NCBI GenBank assembly: GCA_018268755.1
Contig: JAFDVW010000012.1
Coordinates: 108,991 to 172,990, forward strand
DNA: 64,000 bases
Direction of reading: 5' to 3'
Source of the DNA: Acidobacteriota bacterium
GTDB taxonomy: Bacteria > Acidobacteriota > Terriglobia > Terriglobales > Acidobacteriaceae
Shown piece by piece: positions 1 to 9,064 of the stretch. The translations under genes were made by a program, and so were the position numbers. How positions within the stretch are numbered: position 1 is the first letter of the stretch; the number at the start of each line of letters is the position of its first letter. The notes under the pieces were generated by a model. The model did not search any database. It was not told where the DNA came from and saw nothing but the letters and a program-made list of their open reading frames with translations.

Positions 1-833
1 CAGTGATACTCGATCATGTCTTCGCTCACCACATAGCAGGGAAGCGTCGCCGTCCCGCTGCCCGGGGTGCCGGTATAGCCGAGCGCCCATTCGGGAATCA
101 GGGGCAACTCGCCGGCCTGGGTGGAGAGCGTCTTCACCCGCACTCCGGCGGCGATCTCCGTGGTGGAGAGCACCACGTTGAACTCCGTCTTCATTTCCCG
201 GTCAATCAGGTCGAGCAGCACCGGGTTGGCGTAAATGGCGCTGGGCCGGACTTCATAAGAAGAACTGGCCACCATTTGTGCAATCACGCCTTTGATCCCG
301 TCCACGATGCTCTCTGTGGCGCCCACTGTGTGCGTATTGCCGCCGGCCTCAATCTGTCCGATAGCGCCGAAGTACTGGGCCGTGGTCGGGGAGCTGAGCG
401 AGGTGTCGGTCCCGTTCCACAGCGCGACATCATGGGTACGCAGCAGGCCTTCGACGGAATCGGCCAGGTCTTTGGCCTGCAAGTAGGCAAACTGGCTTTG
501 CTGTGCCCCCACTTCCAGATCAAAGAGGTTGTAGTTGATCTGAGAAACCAGGGCCTTCAGCGGGACACTGCGCTCCACGCGGGTGGGAGAACCGGCGATG
601 GGCACGATATTGCGCGGGTCCATGAAGGATTGCGCGGCGGTAAGCGAGTTGATGGCGGTCTCCTCAAAGAAGCGCGAGGGGTGGCCGGTGGCCGGCACCT
701 GGCGGATGCGTTGCCCGAAAGCCCCGCGCCGGCGCACGATGTCGGTGATTTCCGTTTGGTAGCGATTGACCTCCACTGCGCCCGGCCCCAGATAGTCGGC
801 GGCCGCGTGCAGGTCGATAAATTGCGCGTTCAT
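1..833 (-). CDS. Major capsid protein, partial (C-terminus beyond the window edge)
   Basis: An open frame runs from an ATG at 833 to the left edge, 277 codons with no stop. GGAG lies about 5 nt before the ATG. The protein begins MNAQFIDLHAAADYL. It has an arginine-rich N-terminal segment, a long helix-forming region, and a middle part (YNLFDLEVGAQQSQ, then HDVALWNGTD) that resembles SU10/HK97-fold major capsid proteins of tailed phages. It sits where a capsid gene belongs, directly after terminase, portal, protease-like and scaffold-like genes on the same strand. The role, forming the icosahedral head shell, is inferred from this order plus sequence character. A terminator lies just upstream, so the gene may have its own promoter or depend on read-through. 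Confidence 0.75.
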   Translation of the reverse strand, partial: MNAQFIDLHAAADYLGPGAVEVNRYQTEITDIVRRRGAFGQRIRQVPATGHPSRFFEETAINSLTAAQSFMDPRNIVPIAGSPTRVERSVPLKALVSQINYNLFDLEVGAQQSQFAYLQAKDLADSVEGLLRTHDVALWNGTDTSLSSPTTAQYFGAIGQIEAGGNTHTVGATESIVDGIKGVIAQMVASSSYEVRPSAIYANPVLLDLIDREMKTEFNVVLSTTEIAAGVRVKTLSTQAGELPLIPEWALGYTGTPGSGTATLPCYVVSEDMIEYH

Positions 834-869
834 GGTTTCTCCTAGAAGAAAGATTTGCTTGCGGAAATT

Positions 870-903
870 CTTTAAAAATAAAAACGCGCGGCTGGGCCGC
901 GCG
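870..903 (-). terminator. Rho-independent terminator upstream of the capsid gene
   Basis: On the minus strand a 7-bp all-GC stem (885-891 pairing with 897-903, 5-nt loop) is followed by a T-rich tract (complement of 871-884). It follows the scaffold-like gene at 952-1365 and lies before the capsid start at 833, so it splits the structural operon. Confidence 0.7.
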
Positions 904-951
904 CCGGGTTGCTGAAGTTTTGGGGCTGCAGGCAGTTGGTGATTGGGCCCA

Positions 952-1365
952 CTACTCGATCATGCCGGCGCGGGCCATTTCGGCCTTGACCGCGATGCGC
1001 TGCTCGATGGGCAGCGACTGCAAAGTTTTGTCGAGCACCGCCGCATCAAGCTTCTCCATGCTTTCCGCGTTCTTGGCGAGCACCGCCGAGACCAGGGGAG
1101 AGAGGGTCTTGCGAGCGGTTCTGGCGGCCTGCGTCTTCAGTTCCTCGTTGGCCTTTTCCAGGGCGGCGACGCGTTCCTGCAGCTGGCGGGCCTCAGCCTG
1201 GTCTCCGGCCGGACGTTCTTCGACCGCCGCGACGATGCGGTCCACCTTGGCGTTCAGCGCCTCCTGTTGCGCGTCGAGCTTTTCCAGCACGCGGTCCAGC
1301 GCTTCCGCGGCCTGGGTCAGTTTTTCGGCTGTCGCCTGCAATGAGTGGGCAACTTCTTCATGCAT
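952..1365 (-). CDS. Coiled-coil phage protein, candidate scaffold
   Basis: 137 residues, almost all helical and heptad-like: residues ~5-50 are rich in Ala/Leu/Glu/Gln, and ~55-80 (QLQERVAALEKANEELK) form a clear coiled coil. The C-terminal ~50 residues resemble a compact helical tail. GGAGGAG stands before the ATG at 1365. The gene lies between the protease-like and capsid genes, the usual place of a capsid scaffolding protein or a protease-cleaved delta domain. Scaffold function is inferred from position, size and coiled coil; no specific family was recognised. A strong terminator follows it. Confidence 0.5.
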   Translation of the reverse strand: MHEEVAHSLQATAEKLTQAAEALDRVLEKLDAQQEALNAKVDRIVAAVEERPAGDQAEARQLQERVAALEKANEELKTQAARTARKTLSPLVSAVLAKNAESMEKLDAAVLDKTLQSLPIEQRIAVKAEMARAGMIE

Positions 1366-1385
1366 GATGGTTTCTCCTCCAGTAT

Positions 1386-1907
1386 TTATGCCAGCTCAAT
1401 CCAGGTGTTCTGGTAGGCGGCTTTGTCACGGCGCAAAATGGCCGCGCCGGTAAAGGTCACATGGGTCAGGGTCCAGATTTTGCTGCGCATGTCCGCGATG
1501 CGGGCGTCGGCGATCTCATAGGACATGCCCAGCTCGCCAGCAGAGGTGCGCAAAGTACGGCGGCTTTCCCGGATCGCTCGCACGATCTCCGGGAAGTCTT
1601 TGGCGAAGAGATATCCACCCAGGGCAAGGTCGCGGCCTACGATCTCCGCCCGGGTAATGACGCCCACCTTGCGTTGCGTGTCATGGCGATCGAGTGACGG
1701 CGCATAGTCCAGGCCCATGCCGAGCAGCGAAGGAATGGCCGCTTCGGCGGCGGAGCGGGTCAGCACCACGCGATGCCCGCGTGCTCCGGCCGGAGACCGG
1801 TCAGAAGGCACATCCACCAGGGTGAGTACGCCGCGGAACGCCTCGCGGTTGGGGTGTCCTTCGACGTGCGGCACCTCAATCGCCATGGATTGCAATGCGA
1901 TATTCAT
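1386..1907 (-). CDS. Prohead protease-like phage protein
   Basis: 173 residues. The arrangement resembles HK97-type prohead proteases (S78/U35-like): a beta-rich start (GVLTLVDVPSD), a His in DRHDTQRKVGVITRAEI, the strand pair DLALGGYLFAKDFPEI, then LGMSYEI where families often have the catalytic Ser, and a C-terminal LTHVTFTGAAIL strand. The gene lies between portal and scaffold/capsid, where this protease is expected. It would cleave scaffold or capsid N-termini during head maturation. The family call rests on motif layout and synteny. An alternative is a phage structural protein of the same fold without activity. Confidence 0.5.
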   Translation of the reverse strand: MNIALQSMAIEVPHVEGHPNREAFRGVLTLVDVPSDRSPAGARGHRVVLTRSAAEAAIPSLLGMGLDYAPSLDRHDTQRKVGVITRAEIVGRDLALGGYLFAKDFPEIVRAIRESRRTLRTSAGELGMSYEIADARIADMRSKIWTLTHVTFTGAAILRRDKAAYQNTWIELA

Positions 1908-1930
1908 AGGCTTCTTTCTTGAATCGGGAA

Positions 1931-3163
1931 CTATGGCGTGACGGGGGAAGGCTTCTCCGGCAGCTCGGGCAGTCCGCGCATGCGCCGCACTTCGTTAATG
2001 GTGACTACGCCGTTGCGCAAGAGAATCTCCTGGATCTGCGCTTCTTCCATTTCATTGGGCGAATCCACGTCGGCAAAGACAAATTCCAGGTCGTTCCATC
2101 CCAGCTTTTTGTGGATGGCATCGCGGGTAAGGTGCTCGGCCAGCAGTCGCGCCGTGGGCACGATGGCCTGGCGGAAGGCTTGGTCGTTCATTTCCCCGGC
2201 GGTGGAGCGATTGACATCGCGCTCCACGCCGAGGAATTGGGGAGGGAGATCAAAAGCGTCGGCAATCACACGCAGCAGGAACTCCTGCCATTGCAGGCGC
2301 AGGTCGGCATCCGTGCCGCCACCGAAGCGCAGCACCTCGGGTTTAGTCTCAAAGGAAAGAATGGGCACGCGGCCTGTGCCTTCGATTTCATCCTGCCACC
2401 AGCGAATGAGCCGCTCATGGTGCTCCGGTGTGAGCCCCTGCAACCACAAGGCGTATTCGACGACCGAATTCGACGCCAGCCGGGAAGCATAGCGGTGCGA
2501 GGCCAAGAAGGCATGAATGGTCTCAAACGCCACTTCCAGCCGGCCCAGGCCGAAGGGTGTGTGCGTGCGCGGATTGAGGCGGATGTAGATCAATTCATCA
2601 TCATTCAGGGGTATGTTGGTCCGCGCCAGGGGGGACGAAGCCTGCTCATAGCGTGGCGACCCGGGAAGTCCGTCCCAATCTGCCTTGATGCGAATGGTCG
2701 CTCCATCCACCGGCCACAGCGCGAGCGGGCGCGCAGGATCGCCCGTGTTTTGGATTTCGGCTGCGCCGAACCCGCCGACAATCACATCTTCCAGGATCTG
2801 CTCGGCCAACGAGCGGAAGGAGTCGTCGGGGTTAGGGGCTTCGAAGTTCTCGGTCAGGATGCGCACTCGTTCCGCGCCGTCGGGAAGCTCGTCCAGGGCG
2901 CGCCCCGGGCGGGACTGAATGCGCCAGCGCATGCCGGCCACGCGGTCTTTAATGGAGTTGATGGCCCGCCGCGCCACCGGGGTTTCCGCGAAGCGCCGCA
3001 GGTTGAGCGGCGTCGGCTTGGGCATAAGCTCGGGGCGCGGGCCGTAGCTGTGGAGGATCGAAGGTAGCGCCACCGTCCGCCGTTTCTTCTCGACGTTTCC
3101 GGCCGGCAGCGACACTCCCGCGACGCGGCGCATGGCGCCACGCAATTTCTCTGTAATGTTCAT
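1931..3163 (-). CDS. Phage portal protein
   Basis: 410 residues from the ATG at 3163 (MNITEKLRGAMRRV). An upstream in-frame ATG at 3286 would overlap the DUF3037 gene by about 60 nt and adds an unlikely leader, so 3163 is preferred. The middle has the portal pattern: RRAINSIKDRVAGMRW, a beta-rich crown-like section with LWPVDGATI, and a LPPQFLGVERDVNRSTA clip/stem region followed by long helices. The dodecameric portal sits at one head vertex and docks the terminase during DNA packaging. Unusually, it is separated from TerL by the HipA-like/DUF3037 pair. Confidence 0.8.
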   Translation of the reverse strand: MNITEKLRGAMRRVAGVSLPAGNVEKKRRTVALPSILHSYGPRPELMPKPTPLNLRRFAETPVARRAINSIKDRVAGMRWRIQSRPGRALDELPDGAERVRILTENFEAPNPDDSFRSLAEQILEDVIVGGFGAAEIQNTGDPARPLALWPVDGATIRIKADWDGLPGSPRYEQASSPLARTNIPLNDDELIYIRLNPRTHTPFGLGRLEVAFETIHAFLASHRYASRLASNSVVEYALWLQGLTPEHHERLIRWWQDEIEGTGRVPILSFETKPEVLRFGGGTDADLRLQWQEFLLRVIADAFDLPPQFLGVERDVNRSTAGEMNDQAFRQAIVPTARLLAEHLTRDAIHKKLGWNDLEFVFADVDSPNEMEEAQIQEILLRNGVVTINEVRRMRGLPELPEKPSPVTP

Positions 3164-3224
3164 GATCTTTTGGGATGGGCACTCTTGCCCGCAAGAAATA
3201 ATGGTCAGTTGCTTGCCGTTCGTC

Positions 3225-4034
3225 TCATGCTTGCAGTTCCTGCCGAATCTGCTGGGCGATCGCTGGCATCTCTGCCGCCCGGGCAATGCGTATCCGGTTT
3301 TCTTCCATCATGCCGAGCGCGAAACCAATCTCTTCGCGGCTGTCCAGCTCGTCATCCACCACGGCGAGCAGATGAGCGTCTGTACCTCGCTTGGCATGAA
3401 TGCCCCGGGCGATCCCGGGAAAGCGCACGGCCAAAGCTACGGCGTGGTCTACGCCGGCCTTCAGCGAGACGGCTTGCAGAAGCTTGATCTCATTTCCCAC
3501 GGGATATCCGAAATCGAACTTGAATGGATCACCCGCCTTGGTATACGGTGCGACGGCAATATTGTGCAACATGAGCCGCAGGACCCCAGCGCTTTCCAAG
3601 GCCTCCGTCATGTGCCCCAGAATGGCTTGCCGCCCCGAGAGGGCCCGCTTTACGGCGGGCAGCGACGTTTCCAGATACAACGAAGCCAGCGCGCCCAGTT
3701 CCTTCACCGGGTCTTCCGCCAACACGGCCTTTGCCGGCGAGAGCTGCAGCAGGTTCGAAAAAGAGTCCCCCAGTTTCTGAAGGATGGCGGCGCGGCCTGG
3801 CGCATCGGTCAACTGCCGCCGCACCTCCGCCTCCAGAGCTTGCAGCATCTCCACGTCGGCCTGCGGGTCGAGGCAACGTACACGCCGCCAGTCCCGCGTG
3901 AAGCGCACATCGGCAAATCCCCGGCCGTCGCTGTCGGGTTCCAGAATCACTACGCCGATGTTGACGAACTCGTCCTTGATTGCGTCGGGAACATAACGCA
4001 GCAAGAAGAACTCGAGATTTTTCAGGCCGGCCAT
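3225..4034 (-). CDS. DUF3037 family protein, partner of the HipA-like kinase
   Basis: 269 residues with the DUF3037 start MAGLKNLEFFLLRYVPDAIK followed by DEFVNIGVVILEPDSDGRGF, which is the family hallmark. AGGA stands before the ATG at 4034. It lies 38 nt after the HipA-like gene on the same strand. In many bacteria DUF3037 genes sit next to HipA-like kinase genes (family knowledge), which suggests a two-gene functional unit; the biochemical role of DUF3037 is unknown. The placement here between terminase and portal genes is unusual and suggests a phage-carried cargo module. Confidence 0.8.
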   Translation of the reverse strand: MAGLKNLEFFLLRYVPDAIKDEFVNIGVVILEPDSDGRGFADVRFTRDWRRVRCLDPQADVEMLQALEAEVRRQLTDAPGRAAILQKLGDSFSNLLQLSPAKAVLAEDPVKELGALASLYLETSLPAVKRALSGRQAILGHMTEALESAGVLRLMLHNIAVAPYTKAGDPFKFDFGYPVGNEIKLLQAVSLKAGVDHAVALAVRFPGIARGIHAKRGTDAHLLAVVDDELDSREEIGFALGMMEENRIRIARAAEMPAIAQQIRQELQA

Positions 4035-4072
4035 GGGTTTCCTAAATTGGCCCCTGGGCCCTCATGCCGCGG

Positions 4073-4876
4073 CTACTGTTCCAGCCACGCCGGGAATGGT
4101 CTTCGCGGCGAAGCGCGAAAGGCTGAAATCAGCTCTCGCACCAGTCCACGCCGCAGAATCAGCGTGCTGGCAAGTTTTTCCAGGGCGTCCCATTCCCCGC
4201 TATACCATTCCGGGGGCACTTCGCTGGCCACGTCCCAAATCATTCCCGCACTCATGTTCTCTATGTTGGTGAGCCATGGCTCGAACGAGTGCCACCCCCG
4301 GACGCCCGCATACACTTCATTGCGCGCATACACCCCGCGCAGGGGATGGTCCGGAAACGTCCACTCCCCGGCGTTGAAACAGTATCCCTGGTCAATAAAT
4401 GAGACGGTATATTTCCGTTCCCGCATTTTCCGCCAGAAGGCCGCCTGCCGCCCGTTAGCATTGCAGGTCCACTTATCGACCGCCAGCATACCCAGGAAGG
4501 TTTCGCGGTTCCGTACCTGGTCCAGCATGGGTTCCGGCAGGTAGTCCAAGACCTGCCCTTCCAGGGGACTCACCACATAGCGCGACCCGAATTGTAGTCC
4601 GGCCAGGCAAGGAACGGTGTGCCCGCCCAATTCAATATTCAACTCAGGCGTATGGGTGACCAGCCAGTCTCCGACCTCGACCACTTCGGTCAGCGGGACG
4701 GGCAGCCCGGCGTACTCCGCCAGCCGCGTGGCCAGAAGTTCGTTGGCCAGCACGCGAAGATGTTGAGGATTATTGCGGAACTTTACGACGTAGAAATTTC
4801 CGTCGGAACAGCGCATCAAATGCGATTGCGCTCCCCCGCGCATTTTGCGCACGTGCTGGACGGCGACCACAGGCAC
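4073..4876 (-). CDS. HipA-like kinase domain protein
   Basis: 267 residues from a GTG at 4876 preceded by GAGG. The kinase-like pattern is visible: a glycine-containing loop at 13-16, Lys32 in FYVVKF (the ATP-anchoring lysine of HipA/PI3K-type folds), VDKWTCNANGRQ at 133-143 as a catalytic D-x(4-6)-N loop, and FIDQG at 160-164 as the metal-binding Asp. It resembles stand-alone HipA_2-type domains, which lack the N-terminal subdomain of E. coli HipA. HipA kinases phosphorylate tRNA synthetases and induce growth arrest; the substrate here is unknown. Together with the DUF3037 gene it may be a toxin-antitoxin-like, defence or superinfection-exclusion unit. That role is inference. Confidence 0.75.
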   Translation of the reverse strand: MPVVAVQHVRKMRGGAQSHLMRCSDGNFYVVKFRNNPQHLRVLANELLATRLAEYAGLPVPLTEVVEVGDWLVTHTPELNIELGGHTVPCLAGLQFGSRYVVSPLEGQVLDYLPEPMLDQVRNRETFLGMLAVDKWTCNANGRQAAFWRKMRERKYTVSFIDQGYCFNAGEWTFPDHPLRGVYARNEVYAGVRGWHSFEPWLTNIENMSAGMIWDVASEVPPEWYSGEWDALEKLASTLILRRGLVRELISAFRASPRRPFPAWLEQ

Positions 4877-4932
4877 AGGTCCGCCTCAGTTTCGCCCCGG
4901 ATTCTACCTCGAAACCGCCTTGTCCGTTCCGT

Positions 4933-6501
4933 TTATTTCTGGTTCCGGATTCCGAGCTCGCTCAGCTGCGACGGCAAGCTGGCCAGCTCCATGGTCTGGG
5001 TCCGGGCCGCTGCGTGGCCCAGTTTCTGGCGCGCCGCCCAGGCGATGGCCATGGCCATCACGCAGTCGTCATGGGTCCCGTAGGCCGCTCCGGAGCTGCC
5101 ATCGGCGTTACGGACAAAGGTCCGGCATTCGCTCAGAAATCTGGCGCCGGGAAATAACTCCGGCGACGTGCTCAGTGCCGCCGCTAGGTTCTCCAGCATT
5201 GCCGGACGGCTGATCGCCGAAGTCAGCCAGCCATCTTGCTCGCCCTCGCGAAATATGTTTTGCCAACCCCGCATGCGCAGATGCGCGAGCACGGCGTGGC
5301 CATGGTTGTTGCGTTCCACGGCCAGCAGTCCATGATGATAAAGCTCCGCCAGCGCCATCACCCGTGTGGCCAGCTCCTGGGGCGGGAAGTGCCCATGCAA
5401 CTCGGCGCACTGTAACCCGCTTTGTTGCTCGATGACCTGCGCGCAGCTGTAATCCCCCGTCGCGCCTCCGCCCGCAGGGTCGACCCCGACTATGTATTGT
5501 TTTCCCGGCTGCGGTGGAAACCAGACCAGCCAGCGGCCGTTGTCGGAGCACTGCAGGGGCGCGACCGCATGGGCCAGGGCCTGTTCTATCGCCGGTAAAT
5601 CAAACACCGATTCCCCGGATGCCAGGAAGCAGGAGACCGCGTCCTCGGCAAATTCCTGGGCTGCCAGTCCGTGAAGTTGTGCGCGGTTTTCCCGCCGCCA
5701 CGCGATCTGCCCTGGTCTGAGCCCGAACTTTGTCGCCAGCTCCTGTTCTTCAAGCGTCAGGACTTCGACGCGGGCGTCCTCCAGCGTATAGAGGTCCTCA
5801 TACCACCAGGGAAAGAAATGTTGTGTGTGGCCGGTCTCCTCTGCACGCTGCCACTCCTCGTAAAAGATTCCACTGGCGCCGTTCGGTGTCGATTCCAGGA
5901 CCACCTCTCCCGGCCTGGGCACCGCCGAGCGCAAGGATGCCAGCGTTTCCGCCCCATCGCGGGGCCAGCGGGCGACCTCTGAACCATGCAGGTGGTGAAT
6001 GGTCATACCGCGGCCCGCGTTGGGGTCGGCCGCCGTCGCTACCCGGTACTCGCTGTCGAGCCGCGGAAAAGCGATCTGGCGAATATTGGCGCGCGACCGG
6101 AGCAGCGCGCCGTGTTGCATGCCTTCGGGCAGGTTTTCCCAAAAGCGATGCACAATCCTGAAAATCTCCTCGGCCGACTCCTGCGTGTGCGCTACCTGCA
6201 CGCTGAGTGTTCCCGGCTGGGTGATGGTTTGAATAAAAAAGCGCGCGGCAATGTACGTAGTGATTCCCAGTTGGCGGGCCTTCAACACCAGGTTCCGCCG
6301 GCTGCAGCGCCGGGAATATTCCTGCTGTGCCCGATTGCGCCGCAGCGGGACCAGGCCACGCGTCTTGCTGCGGACTTTCAGCAGCGATTCAATCAGAAAA
6401 TCGCGGACCGTCAGTCTTAAACGAGGATGTTCTTCCCCCCGCGCCGGCATTTCACAATCCAGCGCCTCTCCGCAGCGCAGCAGCAGATCGAGATCTTCCA
6501 T
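4933..6501 (-). CDS. Phage terminase large subunit (TerL)
   Basis: 522 residues. The ATPase half has a degenerate Walker A (KARQLGITT, 74-82), and the HLHGSEVARW stretch at 170-179 supplies the catalytic Glu175. VLESTPNG at 201-208 is the coupling motif typical of TerL. The nuclease half has the RNase H-like acidic set: Asp341 (VGVDPAGG), Glu396 (AVERNN) and Asp478/Asp479 (THDDCVMA). The protein would pump and cut concatemeric phage DNA at the portal. All catalytic residues are present, so there is no sign of decay. No clear Shine-Dalgarno is seen before the ATG; the beta-helix gene upstream ends 18 nt away. Confidence 0.92.
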   Translation of the reverse strand: MEDLDLLLRCGEALDCEMPARGEEHPRLRLTVRDFLIESLLKVRSKTRGLVPLRRNRAQQEYSRRCSRRNLVLKARQLGITTYIAARFFIQTITQPGTLSVQVAHTQESAEEIFRIVHRFWENLPEGMQHGALLRSRANIRQIAFPRLDSEYRVATAADPNAGRGMTIHHLHGSEVARWPRDGAETLASLRSAVPRPGEVVLESTPNGASGIFYEEWQRAEETGHTQHFFPWWYEDLYTLEDARVEVLTLEEQELATKFGLRPGQIAWRRENRAQLHGLAAQEFAEDAVSCFLASGESVFDLPAIEQALAHAVAPLQCSDNGRWLVWFPPQPGKQYIVGVDPAGGGATGDYSCAQVIEQQSGLQCAELHGHFPPQELATRVMALAELYHHGLLAVERNNHGHAVLAHLRMRGWQNIFREGEQDGWLTSAISRPAMLENLAAALSTSPELFPGARFLSECRTFVRNADGSSGAAYGTHDDCVMAMAIAWAARQKLGHAAARTQTMELASLPSQLSELGIRNQK

Positions 6502-6519
6502 GGAGGACGCCTGCTGCGC

Positions 6520-9015
6520 TCACTGCGCGTAAGGCCCGCTTCCGCAGAAAGTGCGGCAGACGTATTGCCCCTGCACGAATGCGGCGTCGAGTTCATTGAG
6601 GTCTACGCCGAGATCTTTGCCATCGTCAGCTTGCCCGGGTTGTCCCGCTTTGTAATAACTGGTCGAGAGCAAGCCATAGTTGTGATATTCCGGGTCGGCC
6701 GTGCTCGAGAGGTTGTTCACAAACCCGGCACAATTCTGGTTTGGCGTGGAGGAGCACACGCCGTTGCTCAACAGCCGCAGCGTGGATAGGGAAGCCAGTT
6801 GTGTGCCCGCGGGGTTCCATTCGCTATAGTTCGACGCCGTACCCCCTGGCCCAAACAACGCCAGATGGTGGAAGGAAAACGTCGGGTTGTCGACGCAGGC
6901 CGCCGCTTTGGCCGAAGACGTCCCCTCGCTGGTATTGGCCGAGCACCAGACCCAATTATTGGAACTGGTGGCTTTGCTCATGATGCTGTTCTTGTAAGTC
7001 AGATTAGCCGCCTGCTCCCGGGAAGGGTCAGTGCCGCTGTCGGTCAAGTCGGCGAGCAGGCTGCGGACGCCGGTGCCCTTGCCTTGCGTGATGACCGTGT
7101 TGTGATCGAAGGTGATGAACTGTGGGTAGCCTTGGGCATTGTCCAGCGTGCAGGTAACGCCACTCGTTACATCCGGCCCGTTGTTGGCAAATGTGATGGG
7201 CCCGCTAGTAAAGGGATCGGAACTCAACGCCGGCGCTTTGCTGGCATTAAAAGACGAATCCGAACAGGCCAGGGTATGCACCCAGTCTCCCGTGGAAACA
7301 CCGGTGTAGGGACAGCTGCTGCCGCTGCTGCAACTGCAGGCGCTCAGAGAAGCAACATTGCCGGACCGTGCTACGGCGCAAGAATACGTGTTTCCTCCCA
7401 GCCCGATGGGCAGCGCCGTGGTTTGGCCGCTGCTGTTGCCCCATGTCGGATTCACAATGTCGCTGACCAGATTGTTCCGCACCAAGACCCGCTGTAGGGG
7501 CATCGACAGTTGTGCGGCGCCATCGCGTCCCAGGGTCTGGAACCAGTCGTTGCCGTGTTCCCAGAGGTTGTTCTCGATAGTTACGTTGTCGACGCGGCCC
7601 CAGTAGCCATCTCCGCGCGGTGTCAGTAAAGACAACGAGCCACGCTGGCTGTCGGCCCAGGAATAGCGCACCCGATTTCCGGCAAACACCACGCGGCTTG
7701 CGTTCTTTAACTCAAAGCGGTTCTTGATGAGCCAGCTTCGCGTGGGGTTGGCGAAACTTGAGACCATATACCAGTTGGGGTCCAGCTCAATGGAGTTCAG
7801 GCGAATTTCAATATCGCTAGGCACCAGCAGGTCGATGGACGGCTGGGCCCCGCCAAAAAGAATGCCGATCGACCCGCCCCGCAAATGATTGTTCGTGATC
7901 TTGACCGGGCCTTGCGCGGGATAGGAGCTGATCAGGTGCGATTCCACTCCTGCGTACAGGATCTGGTCAATCATGCTGTCGGTCAGCCAACAATCTCCAC
8001 ACATCAGGCGGATGGCGTCTTTCGTCTTCAAGTCTGCGGCGCAGGCGACCGGAGCGGGCCAGACCGGCGTCGTGGAAGCTACTCCGCTGGCGCAGCCGTG
8101 GATGTAGGTCTGGCTCAAACCCATGTGGAAGCCCTCTCCGGCGTAGCCCGCCGTGTTGTTGCTGGCATTGCCGAGCTGTACCAGCGGCGCATCGTTCTGG
8201 CCGGCTGTACTACTGATGTCGGCGTCGAACCACGCCCAGTGATGGCTGCCGGCTGCCCCCTGCATCACCGGCACATTGCTTGCCGAGACTCTCAGGCGAA
8301 AAAAGTTGTTCGCGACCTGCTGGGCCAAGGTGTTCGGCCCGCTAACGCGAGTGAAAGGGAAAGACACGGTGCCGCTTTCATTGGGGGAGCCGGCCTGCGC
8401 ATAACTGAATTGCGTGGGGCTCGTCACCGTGACCGGGAACGTTCCATTAAAATTCTTCTGCCATCCCGTCACATTCTCCATCAGCGCCGTATCTCCGCTG
8501 GAGAGTCCGTGCGGATTGAAAGTATTCACCGTTACTACCCCCGCCGAGCGGGAGATAGACTGGATCGCCAGGCTCCCGACCTGCGTGGTTCGTTGCAGCG
8601 GATTGGAAGAGGCAATCACCACGCAGGCGCTTCCGCTATAACCATTATTCGGCATCGTAATGCTGGTCTCGGAACTGGTCACCGTGATGGTCACATCCGT
8701 ATCGACGACGATCTTGCTGGATTTTCCTTCCGCCACTCGCAAAGCTTCGGCATCATTCAGCGCCTGCTGTAGCCCTGCTTGGGTCCCCGCATAGTCTCCG
8801 CCCGTGTTGCGCACGCGCTTGAGAACGTCAGGGTTATTCAGGGCAACATCGCATTGGTGCTGATTGACCCAGTTCTGCGGCAACTGCGCAGGCGAGGCCC
8901 CGCGGTTGCTGAGAGCGCTCCAGGCCGCTTGGCCATTCGTGGTCGATCCGCCCGTGTGGATGGATTGTCCCCACGCCGCCGCGAAAAGGACGGCCCATGC
9001 GAGTGTGTGTTTCAT
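6520..9015 (-). CDS. Secreted right-handed beta-helix protein
   Basis: 831 residues starting with a Sec signal peptide (MKHTLAWAVLFAAAWGQS, cleavage near 17-19). The body is rich in Ser/Thr/Asn/Gly. It carries beta-helix-like rungs such as KITNNHLRGGSIGILF, SRVVFAGNRVRYS and NVTIENNLWEHGNDW, typical of pectate-lyase or parallel-beta-helix folds. A pair of Cys clusters near 580-600 (CSCSSGSSC) may form disulfides. Such folds bind or cleave polysaccharide, and phage tailspikes use them for receptor recognition. A signal peptide is not expected on a virion protein, so this may be a host-surface or exported protein carried by the phage-like cluster. Function is inferred from fold only. Confidence 0.7.
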   Translation of the reverse strand: MKHTLAWAVLFAAAWGQSIHTGGSTTNGQAAWSALSNRGASPAQLPQNWVNQHQCDVALNNPDVLKRVRNTGGDYAGTQAGLQQALNDAEALRVAEGKSSKIVVDTDVTITVTSSETSITMPNNGYSGSACVVIASSNPLQRTTQVGSLAIQSISRSAGVVTVNTFNPHGLSSGDTALMENVTGWQKNFNGTFPVTVTSPTQFSYAQAGSPNESGTVSFPFTRVSGPNTLAQQVANNFFRLRVSASNVPVMQGAAGSHHWAWFDADISSTAGQNDAPLVQLGNASNNTAGYAGEGFHMGLSQTYIHGCASGVASTTPVWPAPVACAADLKTKDAIRLMCGDCWLTDSMIDQILYAGVESHLISSYPAQGPVKITNNHLRGGSIGILFGGAQPSIDLLVPSDIEIRLNSIELDPNWYMVSSFANPTRSWLIKNRFELKNASRVVFAGNRVRYSWADSQRGSLSLLTPRGDGYWGRVDNVTIENNLWEHGNDWFQTLGRDGAAQLSMPLQRVLVRNNLVSDIVNPTWGNSSGQTTALPIGLGGNTYSCAVARSGNVASLSACSCSSGSSCPYTGVSTGDWVHTLACSDSSFNASKAPALSSDPFTSGPITFANNGPDVTSGVTCTLDNAQGYPQFITFDHNTVITQGKGTGVRSLLADLTDSGTDPSREQAANLTYKNSIMSKATSSNNWVWCSANTSEGTSSAKAAACVDNPTFSFHHLALFGPGGTASNYSEWNPAGTQLASLSTLRLLSNGVCSSTPNQNCAGFVNNLSSTADPEYHNYGLLSTSYYKAGQPGQADDGKDLGVDLNELDAAFVQGQYVCRTFCGSGPYAQ

Positions 9016-9064
9016 AAAAATGGAAAAGCCGGCTCAAATTGATGACACTTGAAGTAAGGCCCTT

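Noticed and set aside
3..845. 280-codon plus-strand open frame at the left edge
   Set aside because: Lies antisense to the capsid coding sequence, has no ribosome site and shows shadow-type composition; the minus-strand frame has capsid character and a good ribosome site.
1919..3067. 382-codon plus-strand frame over the portal gene
   Set aside because: The portal frame on the minus strand has recognisable motifs; this one is a GC-driven shadow.
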